Notes under the pieces: generated by a model
Database searches by the model: none
What the model saw: the letters and a program-made list of their open reading frames with translations, nothing else
Told to the model about the DNA's origin: nothing
Shown here: piece after piece, positions 21,960-33,273 of the stretch
How the letters are laid out: every line of letters begins with the position of its first letter
Numbering within the stretch: position 1 is the stretch's first letter
Source: Gonatopus flavifemur
Taxonomy: Eukaryota; Arthropoda; Insecta; Hymenoptera; Dryinidae
Direction: 5' to 3'
NCBI GenBank assembly: GCA_018340375.1
Contig: JAFFJZ010000051.1
Coordinates: 1,532,501 to 1,596,500 of the forward strand
DNA length: 64,000 nt
Made by a program: the position numbers and the translations under genes

Positions 21960-23350
21960 GTGGGAAAAATCCAGGATGCGTCCTTGACCTTGGAAAAGGT
22001 CGTTCCAAGGTCGATCCAAGGTCGAATTTGTTGCTTCTCCATATATTGAACTCGAACTGTGCATATCTACGTTCTTTGATGTGCTGAGTGAGAAAAAAAT
22101 GGTGGAGAAAATCAAGGATGCGTCCTTGACCTTGAAAAAAGTCGATCCAAGGTCGAATTTGTTTTTTCTCCATATATTGAACTCGAACTGTGCATATCAA
22201 CGTTTTTTGATGTTCTGAGTACGAAAAAAATGGTGAAAAAATCAAAGATGCGTCCTTGACCTTGAAAAAGGTCGATCCAAGGTCAATTCGAGGTCAAATT
22301 TTTTTTCCCCCATATATTGAACACAAACTGTGCACATCGACGTTTTTTGATGTGCTGACTAGGAAAAAAATGGTGAAAAAAAATCCAGGATGCGTCCTTG
22401 ACCTTGAAGAAGGTCGATCCAAGGTCGATCCAAGGTCGAATTTGTTTTTTCTCCATATATTGAACTCAAACTGTGCATATCTACGTTTTTTGATGTTCTG
22501 AGTACGAAAAAAATGGTGAAAAGAATCAAAGATGCGTCCTTGACCTTGAAAAAGGTCGATCCAAGGTCAATTGAAGGTCAAATTCTTTTTCCCCCATATA
22601 TTGAACACAAACTCTGCGTATCTACGTTTTTTGATGTGCTGAGTACAAAAAAAATGTGAAAAAAAATCCAGGATGCGTCCTTCACCTTGAAAAAGGTCGA
22701 TCCAAGGTCGATCCAAGGTCGAATTTGTTTTTTCTCCATATATTGAACTCAAACTGTGCATATCTACGTTTTTTGATGTGCTGAGTCAGGAAAAAATGGT
22801 GGAAAAAATCAAGGATGCGTCCTTGACCTTGAAAAAAGTCGATCCAAGGTCGATCCGAAGTCGAATTTGTTTTTTCTCCATATATTGAACTCAAACTGTG
22901 CATATCTACGTTTTTTGATGTGCTGAGTACGAGAATGATAATAAAAGAAATCCTGGATGCAGCCTTGACTTTGAAGAAGGTCGATTTAAGGTCGAATTTT
23001 TTTTCTCTCCATATATTCAACTCAAATTGTGTACATCGACGTTTATTGATTTGGCGAGTACGAGAATAATGATGAAAAAGATCCTGGATGCAGCCTTGAC
23101 CTTGTAAAAGGTCAATTCAAGGTCGAGGTCCCTCTCTTTCTTATATTGAACTCACATTTTGTGTACGTAGTTTTTTTGGAATGCTGAGTACGAGAAAAAT
23201 TAGGAAAAAAATCCTGAAAGCGCCCTCGACCTTGAAAAAGGTAATTCCAAGATCCAATTCATTCATTTATTTCATATTTTGAACTCTCACCTCTTAAATC
23301 TATGTATTTTGATGTGCTGAGTGAGGAAAAAATTGTGAGAAGTCCTGGAA
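21960..23350 (+). repeat. Left subterminal array, about 10 x 140 bp
   Basis: Each unit has GATGCGTCCTTGACCTTGAA, one or two GGTCGATCCAAGG blocks, CTCCATATATTGAACTCAAA, CTGTGCATATCTACG, TTTTTTGATGTGCTGAGTAC, and a poly-A rich ATGGTGAAAAAAATC. Unit starts lie near 21974, 22109, 22249, 22390, 22532, 22673, 22816, 22958, 23088 and 23218. Divergence rises to the right. The open frames reading out of it are by-products of the repeat. Confidence 0.9.
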
Positions 23351-23600
23351 GTATCATTGATTCTACATGAAAACACTTCAAAGTGGAATATTGTTTCCCT
23401 CATTTCGACCCAAGACATCTTGGAGTTCGTTGAGGATCTGGGTACGACAGAAAAAGTACAAAATTCGGAAAATATATTTCAGCTGTAGATACAGTTTATC
23501 AAGAAACCAAAGCAATTACATGACTGTTTGCTCTCAGCATGACCCAGGACCAGCGACGTGGACGCGGCCAAAATTTGATCCCTTTGGGGTGCTTGTTTTT

Positions 23601-24140
23601 CGTGAGTCCCCTTGCCTCTCACGTTGGCGTGCTTGACTTACGTGAATCCCCTTGCCTCTCACGTCGGGGTGCTTCATTACCGTAAGTCCCCTTGCCTCTC
23701 ACGTCGGGATGCTTCATTACCGTGAGTCCCCTTGCCTCTCACGTCAGGGTGCTTCATCACCGTGAGTCCCCTTGCCTCTCACGTCGGGGTGCTTCATTAC
23801 CGTGAGTCCCCTTGCCTCTCACGTCGGGGTGCTTCATTACCGTGAGTCCACTTGCCTCTCACGTCAGGGTGCTTTATTACCGTGAGTCCCCTTGCCTCTC
23901 ACGTCGGGGTGCTTCATTACCGTGAGTCCCCTTGCCTCTCACGTCGAGGTGCTCCATCACCGTGAGTCCCCTTGCCTCTCACGTCGGGGTGCTTCATTAC
24001 CGTGATTCCCCTTGCCTCTCACGTCGGGGTGCTTCATTACCGTGAGTCTCCTCGCCTCTCACGTCGGGGTGCTTCATTACCGTGAGTCCCCTTGCCTCTC
24101 ACATCGGGGTGCTCCATCACCGTGAGTCCCCTTGCTCCTC
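23601..24140 (+). repeat. 40-bp minisatellite, about 13.5 copies
   Basis: The unit is GTGAGTCCCCTTGCCTCTCA followed by CGTCGGGGTGCTTCATTACC, repeated without spacers and with a few substitutions per unit. It is GC-rich compared with its surroundings and ends about 35 bp before the transposase stop. Uniform head-to-tail units with no unique spacers exclude a CRISPR array. Confidence 0.92.
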
Positions 24141-24174
24141 ATGTGATCTTGAATCAATCAATCTCATGGCAATG

Positions 24175-25707
24175 TCACTTTAGTGTGGTACTCTTCAAAG
24201 CATGGCGGTATGCATAGAGGTATATCGCAAATGGAGCATATGTAGTTCGTTCGAGATGTTTTTCTACGCAAACTACACAATTGGCACCTTCGTTTTGTAG
24301 TACATTGGGGGAAGGGGCGACCAAGTAATCTAGTGCACAGAGTTCGTTACGGGGAATGTTTCCAGGAGACTCCAGTTTCATTAATCCTCTAGCTACTTGT
24401 AAACGAAATGAAGGAAAAGATGTTTGTTCTTGATTTTTCAGTCTGTATAAAGCATGAGCATTACACAGGCATAAATCAATAAGGTGAAAAAAAAGCTTCC
24501 TATACCACTCCATTGTTTTTCGCACTGTTTCCGTTATCGAAAGTGCTCTATCAATATTATCAATGCCGCCCATATTCTCATTGTATTCATGAATACACGT
24601 TCGCTTCATAATGTCTTCTTTTGTTTTATGATTTTTTTTCCCAGTTTCACAGAATTCTGGTTCGTGTACACTTGTAAGCATGCGAACACTTCGTTTGTCT
24701 TCCCATTTCATTGCCATCCAAGCATAATTATGAGCGCCTTGTATTTCACCTCCTGTAATTTGTTTTCCAGCTTTGGCATTCCCTTTCTGTTTGCTTTGAC
24801 TGTTCCACAAATTCCTGTATCACGATCATGCAGAAATTCAGCCAAACTAGGGATGTGTACCAATTGTCTTCATATATAACATGACCCTCATAAAAAGAGG
24901 TTGTAAAAAGTGAGCGACAATATCACCGGTAACACCTAAACTGAACTTTTGATACTCAGTATCTGATCCGGTGTGAACAATAAAGCCTAGAATGAATCCA
25001 GTATCGCAGTATACCAACTCAAACAACTCGATGCCGAAACGATTCCTTTTCAACGGAATATATTGTTTGAATCGAAGCCTACCTTCCCACAATAACAGAC
25101 TTCCGTCTATACACAGGTTTTTGCCTGGTATGGGAGCTGCCGAAAATTCACTTTGTAGGTGGTCTATCACTGGTTTTATTTTCCGTAAAGGATGATTGAC
25201 AAATTCTGAATCATCTTCATTATCTTGGAAGTGTCATTGTCGCAGAATTTGCAAATATCCATCACGATGCATTCTTTCTCGAAAAATCGGAGTATGAAGC
25301 AAAGGATCCGTAGACCAATAATCTTTCAAATCACCTTTCCGAACATGGCCCATGAGAATTGAGAGACCAAGAAACATTTCAAATTCATCTTTGGTCAAAG
25401 GGCACCAGTCTTTCATATGGGAAGATGAACTTTGAGGATTCTGGGCATGGGAACGATTTGTCTCGTCTACAATCCTTTGAACCAGGGAAGAATCGGGAAA
25501 ATGATTGAAAAAATCTATTGGCGAATTTCCCGTTATAGGAGCGTTGGGATTCATTCTGGAGTTCCCTTCGAAATCTCTGATTGATGGGTGAAATTTCGCA
25601 TCATGAAAAATTTGAGTTCGGTCATAGGTAGGGTCTTCCAAATTAATGGCTCCAAATTCTTCATCCCCAGGATCTTGTTCTTCTGGTTCGGATTCACCGC
25701 TACCCAA
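24175..25707 (-). pseudogene. piggyBac transposase, broken into three frames
   Basis: Read right to left. 25707-25234 holds the acidic N-terminus (SGESEPEEQDPGDEE) and the start of the DDE_Tnp_1_7 domain (FEMFLGLSILMGH, DYWSTDPLLHTPIFRERM). 25170-24847 holds KNLCIDGSLLLWEGRLRFKQ with the first catalytic Asp; the usual following Glu is Gly. The second Asp lies in EDNWYTS at about 24862-24882, readable only in a frame shifted from both neighbours. 24810-24175 holds the third Asp in NMGGIDNIDRALS and a decayed C-terminal Cys motif (CVVC kept, later Cys replaced). At least three frame breaks make it non-functional. It is a different lineage from the copy at 11050-12802. Confidence 0.9.
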
Positions 25708-25954
25708 GCCTCTCTGTCAGTCATTTTATAAAACAGCAGCTACTGAATAAATAGGATCTGCACCTGAGAAGGAAGACCGTCAAATGTTTCAATAGGAACT
25801 GTTGGTGAAATAACCACAGCCAAATGAGGATCCGTTCGAAATATCTTAGAAAAGCCTGCGTGAGGTACTATCGCCGGACCTGTGGAGAGGAACCGCGAAA
25901 TATCCTAAAGAAGAATGTTGATCAAATAACCACCGCCAAATGAGAACGCTCTTG

Positions 25955-27275
25955 AACTATCCTGAAAAGGACCGTTCAAGTTATGATCACCGTACCTGAG
26001 ATGAATGAACGCGAAATTTGTATATTTATATGGATATATTTATATTTATATATGTATGTGTACCCAAGATGTCAAACGAACACAGAGTGGGTAATTGACT
26101 TCAAACACTGGTTTTCTTAGGAATCCCTTCTTTGCCATTAGGCACACCCAGTTCAAGGATGAATCTGCAGGGTACCCAAAGTATAATGTAGGAACAAAAC
26201 ACGAGTTCAGCGCCACCTACAACTTGGTCGGGAATTAAAGCTCACACACAACGATACACATATACGTTTACACTCACCAAAGGCGCTATCAGTATGAGGG
26301 TAAACGTATATGTAGTATCGTTGTGTGTGTGGGCTTTAGTTCCCGACCAGGTCGTAGGCCGCGCTGGAACTCGTGTTTTTGGTTGTACATTATACCTTGG
26401 GTACCCTATGAATCCGCTCTAAAGATGTGATTGAATGGTGGGTAACGCTCCTCAGCTGCATAACCTACTATTTGAGGTTTTCATAGCCGTGCTCCGATTA
26501 CCTTCCATGCTCTACTGGGTCTGTCACATTGGATTCCTAACAAGTTCAATGTGTGAAGTAAATTACCCATCCCGTGTTCGTTTGACATCTTGAGTACGTA
26601 TGCATATGTCCCAGAACACATGTTCGACTTGAGAGCATATTCTGCAATTAAATGCATTTTTTCCTGTTTGAAAAATTTTTGGAGGCTCTGTTCTTGGAAT
26701 ATGAGCATTTTTAGATTTCTTTAAAAATCCAAATAACTCAGAAGCATCGTATGTTACATACTTCAGTCTAATACCATTCGTTAAGTTGGAAAACGGCGGA
26801 TCTCTAAAGAAAATTGAACTATTATATCTCTATTTGTTCCGGAGCTACAGCGATTTGGAGTTGCTGAATTCTGATTGGCTGGGAGCTCAAAAATTTCAAA
26901 TCACTGTAGCTCCGGAACGAATAGGGATATAATAGTTCAATTTTTTTTCCAGAGATCCGCCGTTTTCCAACTTAGCAAATTGTATCAGACTTGAGTATGT
27001 AGTATAAGATGCTTCTGAGTTATTTGGATTTTCAAAAAAATCTAAGAATGCTCATATCTCAAGAACGAAGCCTCCAAAAATTTTTTTTCAAACGGGAAAA
27101 AATTGCATTTTGGTTGCAGAATATGCTCTCACAGGGTCAGACATGTGTTCTGGGACACCCTGTATATATATATATATAAATATATCCACATACATATATA
27201 CAAATTTCATGTTCATTCATCTAAGGTACGGTGATCATATCTTGACGGTCCTTTTCAGAATGGTCAAAATATGAA
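25955..27275. repeat. Nested palindromes inside the piggyBac relic
   Basis: The outer arms 25955-26060 and 27165-27275 are inverted copies (AAAGGACCGTTCAAG..., GATCACCGTACCT, GATGAATGAAC, GGATATATTTATA). Between them are two further palindromes. The first (about 26061-26603, centre near 26275) shares ATGTCAAACGAACAC, GGGTACCC and AACGATAC..ATATACGTTTAC arms; its right arm carries extra sequence. The second (about 26604-27160, centre near 26870) has arms of about 260 bp, including GTAGCTCCGGAACGAATAGGG, GGATCTCTR, CGGCGGAT and AGGCTYCGTTCTTG, and ends in GGGACACCCTGTATA. To the left, 25770-25955 carries degenerate units of AATAACCACMGCCAAATGAG. None of it codes. Confidence 0.8.
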
Positions 27276-27770
27276 AGAAATAAGTGAATTGGATCTTGGA
27301 ATCACCTTTTCCAAAGTGAAGGACGCATCCAAAATTTTTTCACCATTTTTCTCGTACACAGCACATCGAAAACGTAGATATACATAGTTTGAGTGCAAAA
27401 ATAGAGAAAAGAAAATTCAACTCGAATCGACCTTTATCAAGGTCACAGACTGATCTAGAAATTTTTTCACTATTTTTTTCGTACTCAGCAAATGAAATAA
27501 CGTAGATATACACAGTTTGAGTCCAATATATGGAGAAAAAAAAATTCGACCTTGAATCGACCTTTTTCAAGGTCAAGGACGCATCCTGATTTTTTCATCA
27601 TTTTTTTCGTACTCAGCACATCAAAAAACGTAGTTATACACAGTTTGAGTTGAATATATGAAGAAAAAAAAATTTGACCTTGAATTGACTTTTTTCAAGG
27701 GCAAGGACGCATCCTGGATTTTTTTCATTATTTTTTTCGTTCTCAGCACAAAAATTCACCCTTGACAAAC
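27276..27770 (-). repeat. Right subterminal array, about 4 inverted copies of the 140-bp repeat
   Basis: Reverse-complement copies of the left array: AAGGACGCATCC, TCGTACTCAGCAC, ACGTAGATATACA and AGTTTGAGT recur with units near 27300, 27450, 27583 and 27710. The orientation is opposite to 21960-23350, so the two arrays could pair or act as matching binding-site clusters. Confidence 0.88.
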
Positions 27771-27832
27771 ACTTAAAATCCTCTTTCCCCGGGTGGTCCC
27801 TTTTGGGACCAGTCCCGTCCTCTAAAGGTTAA

Positions 27833-28612
27833 TACGTATATAGTACATTGATATGTACGTTGTCCATCTAATCGACGTTCATTTGACGGTACAGTCGTAT
27901 TTTCGATTACACTGTTAGGAAAAATATTAACTTTTTTCCATGAACAATTCATTGAACAGGATTCATAATAAAATATCGAATTCAATAATTTAATTCCTAA
28001 TGTTAAGAACTCCCTTTTCAATTTTAATAACATATTTGTGAAATTTGATGAATAATTATTACATCTCAGTGAGAAATTGTGAAATTTCATCACCAATATG
28101 AAATTTAAGAATCAGTATTGAATTTAATATCAAAATACATTTCATAAAGAATTTCCTATTAAATTTAAGAACTTTCCTAACAATGTACGTATGTCCGGTA
28201 AAAGTATACAGCACTTATAAAACGGTCTCATTGAAATGTGCATGAAATATATTTCTAATATTCTTAGAACGTTTATAGCATATTCGAATGCTACTTCGAC
28301 GAGAACATTGATAAAAAAAAGTTTGAGAATATTTATAAGTATTTTCGGGTCGGTTTTTCTAATAGAACGCCATTACAGTGTTGCACGAAATTCACTCAAA
28401 TAATATCCAATTCATTAGTACAAATTTTTTTTATCAAAACATTCAGAATCAATAAAAACATCCTCGATTCTTCGTGATGTTTTCTTGAATATAACATTTC
28501 GAGGATTCTTTGGGAAATTTGATCTCATTGAAGAATCCAATAAGATATTGGATGTGGGAATTATTACACGTTTCAAGAATTCTGATCCTTTGGTTGTTTG
28601 ATGTATACTTAC
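27833..28612. other. No gene recognised
   Basis: AT-rich flank of the piggyBac relic. The minus frame 28415-28717 reads past the splice donor at 28611-28612 into this stretch; the read-through part shows no domain. Confidence 0.3.
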
Positions 28613-28863
28613 AAATGCTTTACGCTTGTTATCATCCTCTGTCAGAGCATGATTGAAATCGTGGAAGTCTTCGATAGTGGAAAGGGGCAATTCCTCCAAC
28701 TTGTCTAATTCAACCACAGATCTACGTCAGTTTGCTGGAGTTTGTTGCAACAAATTAATAATTTTCAATAATTTATTTTCATCCTTTTCATTGGAAGTTC
28801 TAAATTCTTTTTAGAATTCCTCTGGTTCGTGATGAACTTGAATAATGTTATCGTATAATTTTC
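28613..28863 (-). pseudogene. DUF4806-type gene, exon 4 (start of domain)
   Basis: The acceptor ATTTTTTACAG precedes 28863. In the phase predicted from exon 3 the exon reads KLYDNIIQVHHEPEEF, then a TAA, a Leu/Glu-rich stretch, a TGA, and VVELDKLEELPLSTIEDF into the DUF4806 start. It ends at a perfect GTAAGT donor. The next exon, with the rest of the domain, was not found to the left; the piggyBac relic begins there. Confidence 0.5.
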
Positions 28864-29220
28864 CTGTAAAAAATGATTACAAATCACATATACACATAAA
28901 GATCGCATGTATACAAGACAATTCATGCATTTAGATCAATCAGAATTCTCAATGAGCCCCTTTCAATCAAATTTCTGAATTCACGAATTTCTCAATATTT
29001 CGAATTTAATGAAGAAACATGAGTACTTTAAGGGGTTACTATCAGTTACCATCAGAGCACTTTGGTTAGAAAAGAACATGAATATACCATAGAAAGAGAG
29101 GTTTGATACTGTCGCTAGTATCCCCTTAAGATACCAAAAACATTCAAAGCGAAATATTTTCCGAATCATAATGTTGAGATATGCATCTGTATGTATTCAC
29201 TGCAGTATTCATGACGTTTC

Positions 29221-29354
29221 CAAGTAAAAATTCTTATTTCAGTTCGCCAAACGGACCTGGTGCAGAAGTGTTGCAACCGCTCAGTTTTCTTGTGCGGTTA
29301 TTGCAGGTCTAGACTAAGTCCGTTTGGTCAACCGGAATGAAAATTTTTACTAGG
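29221..29354. mobile_element. Short MITE, about 35-bp inverted ends
   Basis: AAGTAAAAATTCTTATTTCA with GCCAAACGGAC (from 29222) is inverted as GTCCGTTTGG with GGAATGAAAATTTTTACT (to 29352). It is about 134 bp with no coding capacity and lies within the large intron. Confidence 0.65.
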
Positions 29355-29602
29355 GTTTGCCAATATGGTCATAAGTGGAATGGAGAATTTCGCAACATAT
29401 CCAAGGGCTAAAGCGCGAATATGACTAAATATGAAAGCAACTTCCAAAATCCTTCTGTGTTTGATGTTGACACTGCATCAGTCACGCGCGATCTCCCAGA
29501 TGAGATATTCTTCATTTTCGTCACAGCTGACACGCGCGTGCGTGGATTTGACCCATCAAGTCCTGACAGGACACGTTTTATCAAGTTTTTTGAACCTACA
29601 TA

Positions 29603-30322
29603 CACTACCGGTCCATTGTTTTGCATGAAGCAGTTGCATATGAAATTTATCATTTGTTTGTTTCGATAAATGAATATCGATAGTTTTTCACGATGAATGC
29701 ATCGTTTTGCATGGACAAAAAATTTCACCACTGTAGACTGATCTGACGATTATTCTTTGTTGAATATTTGAATTGATTGATGATCTCGAGACTGCAAGGT
29801 GTTCCACCAAAGATGAGAAAAGTGGCGGAAATTAAATGTGCCTCAATGATTCCCAAAATTTTTATGCATATGGAGAACGTTGAAACGAAACTTTTTTCTC
29901 CTTAACAGTTTTTGACTTGAACGATACTTTCAGAGTTACAGCACTTTGTCTGAAAATCCACTTTTTACAAAAAGGACATAACTCTGAAAGGAATGATCCG
30001 AGGGAGAAAATGAGAGATCATTTTGAAGCTGAATCCATGCTCTATTGAATGTATGATCTCATTTTCCCAGGAAAAAATCACCCAAAAACATGCAGAGGTT
30101 TGAAAAGTCGGAAAAAAAATCGAAAAAAGTTGTAAGTTCAACCGAACGCGGTCAATAACAAACTCCAGTCAGGTGAGTGAGACTAAGATTTCTCGAAAGA
30201 GCACACTTCACCCTTCAAAACGGTTTTTTATTTTGAATGTACGATAATTTCCGGCTGAGATATGAAACTTTGAAAATTTCGCGTTTTCTCGAGAGGTGCT
30301 CGAATACTTTTGACCGGTAGTG
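29603..30322. mobile_element. Tc1-like non-autonomous insert, TA flanked
   Basis: CACTACCGGTC at 29603 and GACCGGTAGTG ending at 30322 are inverted ends, with TA at 29601-29602 and 30323-30324. CACTACCGGTCAAAAGT on the right end is the common Tc1-family terminus. The 720 bp have no recognisable transposase. It sits exactly inside the left arm of the TTAA element. Confidence 0.7.
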
Positions 30323-30716
30323 TAAGTTCAACAGAAATTGTCTCAAAAAAATTTTAGGCTGGTCAATATTAATGTGAAATTCAATGGTCTTTGCGAATCT
30401 AGTTTTTATTTTTGATGAAAATTTGATTTGAAAAAGTTGTGGCTGCTCTTTCATTGAAAACTCGTGTTTCCTTGAATATTTTCTTCAAAAAATCGAACTT
30501 CCTGCATCGAAATCAATGAGGACTATGACCGGAGAGTGAATATATCGCGTCGTCGAACCCTTTCCTCAATGTGTACGGAATCGCATATGGAAATTCAATC
30601 TGGCTGTATTTAATATGGCGTCTTCAAATCGAAAATTTGATGCAATACAGTGCTTTTGGTGTATAAAAATTCAATTCTCATCGATTCACGTGCAAATTTG
30701 TGTAGAACGGTTCTCG

Positions 30717-31100
30717 GGGTCGCTCATTATGAATTTGAGGTTAGACTTGAGAAATTCAAAATGGAGGGTCCAAGATCGCGGATGAAAAGAATTAAAATTA
30801 CATGTATCTGAGCAACAGTTTGTACTAAGAGGTATTCGAGGTCGTTGATTACGAATTCGAGGTCAAATTTTGGAAATTCGAAATGAGGGATCGAAAATGG
30901 TGGACATAAGAATGAAAACCACATGTATCTGAACAATAAATTGCTATAGGAGGTTTTTGGGTTCGCTAATTACGAATCGGAGGTTAGATTTGAGAAATCC
31001 AAAATGAGAGATCCAAGAAGGCGGTCAAAGAAGTGAAAATCTCATGGGGCTGAGCAAAAATGGGCGTTATCATCTATCTGGGGTCGCTAATTACAAAACT
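30717..31100 (+). repeat. 121-bp tandem repeat, about 3.2 copies
   Basis: Unit starts GGGTCGCTNATTA...GAATT.GAGGT lie at about 30717, 30838, 30959 and 31080. Shared words are GAAATTCAAAATG or GAAATCCAAAATG and CATGTATCTGA. It lies inside the TTAA element. Confidence 0.8.
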
Positions 31101-31378
31101 GAAATGAAACTGAAACAATTTGAGCTACATGAATTAATTGCTATGTTCCTTAGCCGATGAAATACATTGCTGTTGCCCAGCTCTAACAAAAGAGGGTAAT
31201 AAACATGCATAATAAAGAAAAAGAAAAGAGGTTCTTCCAACGTTCACCGCCAAGGGGTGAGAGCTGAGCAACGGCAATGTATTGCCAGCCTAAAAGTTTG
31301 CTGAGACAATTTCTGTTGAACTTATGTAAGTTGAAAAAAACTTCACAAAACGTGTCCTGTCAGGACTTAATGGGTTAA

Positions 31379-32303
31379 TTTATGTTCTCGAAGTTTAAAT
31401 CGTTTATAGAAATGAAACGGAAATTCAAATTCAAAAAATCAGATGAATAATCGATGTTTCTCTCCTCAAATTGATTCCTGGAAACTGGAAACATAATTTG
31501 AAAGACGTATTTCAAGATTTCAAGTCTTCAACAGCTAATTAATTAGTTACTCGATTATCAATTCATTTCAATAAACGATTCAAACTTCAGCAACATGTTA
31601 ATTTCTCTCGTATATTCCTCAAGCTAGTCACGAAGTCAATAATAGTCGTCTCAAAATCTTGGATACGTCAAGCTGAATATCTAATTTTGTAAATAAATAT
31701 GTTCAATTATTATTGTTTCAACTAATCAATATTATATGCTGAGTTGTGTCTACTCATTCACCACAAAATCTGGACATAATATTACAGTTGACTGCGAAGA
31801 GCTGATCGTATATCTACGTATACGGCGCGAGCAGTGATGTTTTTTCTGCGCGGCTAATGCAGTGTTAAACAAGCATGTTGACGCATCGTTATTTGTGTCA
31901 ATATTATCTCAAAATCTACTTACTTGAAGAAATTGAATCTTCTCTTATGCAGGATGAGATCTGTTTTTTTTAGGCGAATGGCATGGTACATATACTGGAA
32001 ACCATGTTAGTCAATCGAATTGAAGATATACAAATTGTGTGAGGTATAACTTGATAATTGAAGTGTATTTTGAAAGCTCGTAGTGAGAGTACTTGAATAA
32101 CACGTCACGCTATTTATTTCTATCTCTTTGTCGCGGACACACTCTGAAATTAACAGGGAAAAGACAAAGACCCCAAGCAGCGTGATGTAATACTTGAATG
32201 ACCCAAAACCATTGCAATCCGTAAAATTATAAGCAGGCACAGGCTGGTCCACAAAAATGCGGTGATGGATCCCAGTGCGCCCTTTTCCAGAAATATATGT
32301 ATG
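31379..32303. other. No gene recognised
   Basis: AT-rich intron sequence of the DUF4806-type gene, up to the Ty3/gypsy insertion. The minus frame at 32007-32528 is mostly LTR antisense. Confidence 0.35.
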
Positions 32304-32307
32304 AATG

Positions 32308-32535
32308 TGTAAGCGATACAAGGAGAAACCTTCGAAACTAATGTAAGTTCTAAGACTAAGCCAATCAGCAGCGACTGCTCTCGGATTGGCTAACGTATCA
32401 AGGCGTCGAGGCTTTATAAGAAGCGAGCGCGAGCCTCGCGGACGCTGTAACGAACCGCTCAACTGAACACTTCTAATAAACGCTATATTACTCAACGACG
32501 TTCGCATTCTCTCTCTTCGTAACGCCATCCTTACA
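32308..32535 (+). repeat. 5' LTR
   Basis: TGTAAG...TTACA boundaries. It contains a TTTATAAG TATA-like box, followed by a GC-rich initiation region, and AATAAA (in CTAATAAACG) as the polyadenylation signal. No primer-binding site was assigned in the ATTCAGAAGTGGGATGCGG that follows. Confidence 0.93.
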
Positions 32536-33273
32536 ATTCAGAAGTGGGATGCGGAGCTTCGAAACGTTCGTGATTCCTCATGACTCGGTCGACAACGAGG
32601 AGTGAAATAGTTCTACACGTCGAATAGGTCGTGGATTTTTTTTTCTCTTTCAACAAACTTCGGCAACAGAGGTGTTGTGAAACTAAATATCGCTTGAAGA
32701 AAACGGCTGATATTGAGAGAATTCAACAATGGTTAAAATCTCACGAAGAAGAATGCGTGTCGAATTGTAGTGGATAGATGTCAAAATTTGAGCGTGTATG
32801 TGAATATATACGAACGCGCCGAGCTGTGTACATCGAGCAAAGTCGTAGTGGACATATTGTTGGTGAAAATTCGTTCTTCTCGGTTGTATCCAACAACAAT
32901 GTAATAGAATTTGATGTGTTTGAATTCGGTTCGGTGGAACAAACTGATCGTGTAGTGCGCGGTCAGAATGAGGTTTCGTTGATGTGTGTCTGATGGACAG
33001 ATCGATTCTCACTGTGTGTTGTTGAAGCATCATATTATGGCTAGGCGTAGCAGAACGAATATAATTGCGCTATTCGTTATTAAAAGGAGGTTTGGTTGGC
33101 TGACGTCGAAGAAAACCGTTTAGCTGTGTAGTAGCGAATTGAGGTGTGATATCAAATACAGCGTATGTGTCCACGTTGTTATAATGTGAATTGAAAATCT
33201 TCGATCAAGGTTTATGTGTAATCAAGACTTCGTCTAGTGAGTGACTGAATAACTGAAGTGACGACAAAATACA

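Larger units (their letters stand above)
21740..27828 (-). mobile_element. Large piggyBac relic (6.1 kb) with inverted subterminal repeat arrays
   Basis: A perfect 15-bp inverted repeat CCTTTAGAGGACGGG lies at 21740-21754 and, in reverse complement, at 27814-27828. TTAA flanks the element at 21736-21739 and 27829-27832. A palindromic motif TGGTCCCTTTTGGGACCA lies near both ends (about 21843 and 27794). In order inside: about 10 copies of a 140-bp repeat, a 40-bp minisatellite, a broken transposase on the minus strand, long palindromes, and about 4 copies of the same 140-bp repeat in opposite orientation. It is far longer than a typical piggyBac (about 2.5-3 kb); the excess is repeats and nested foldbacks. 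Confidence 0.9.
29552..31374. mobile_element. TTAA-type (piggyBac-like) non-autonomous element
   Basis: The termini CCCATCAAGTCCTGACAGGA (29552) and, in reverse complement, CCCATTAAGTCCTGACAGGA (ending 31374) are nearly identical. The flanks are TTGA (29548-29551) and TTAA (31375-31378), best read as a TTAA duplication with one change. The inverted arms are about 85 bp once the Tc1-like insert is removed: the left arm resumes at about 30323 with AGTTCAACAGAAATTGTCTC, matching the right arm. The interior holds a 121-bp tandem repeat and no transposase. Confidence 0.75.

Noticed and set aside
21736..23020. Several open frames of 60-169 codons within the subterminal array
   Set aside because: They recur with the 140-bp unit in both orientations and encode only the repeat; there is no independent coding evidence.
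23601..24140. Regular 40-bp repeats resembling a CRISPR array
   Set aside because: The units are directly head to tail with no unique spacers, and the context is an insect piggyBac relic; it is a minisatellite.
32007..33033. Minus-strand frames across the 5' LTR and leader
   Set aside because: They are antisense to the LTR and untranslated leader; the same frame reappears over the 3' LTR.
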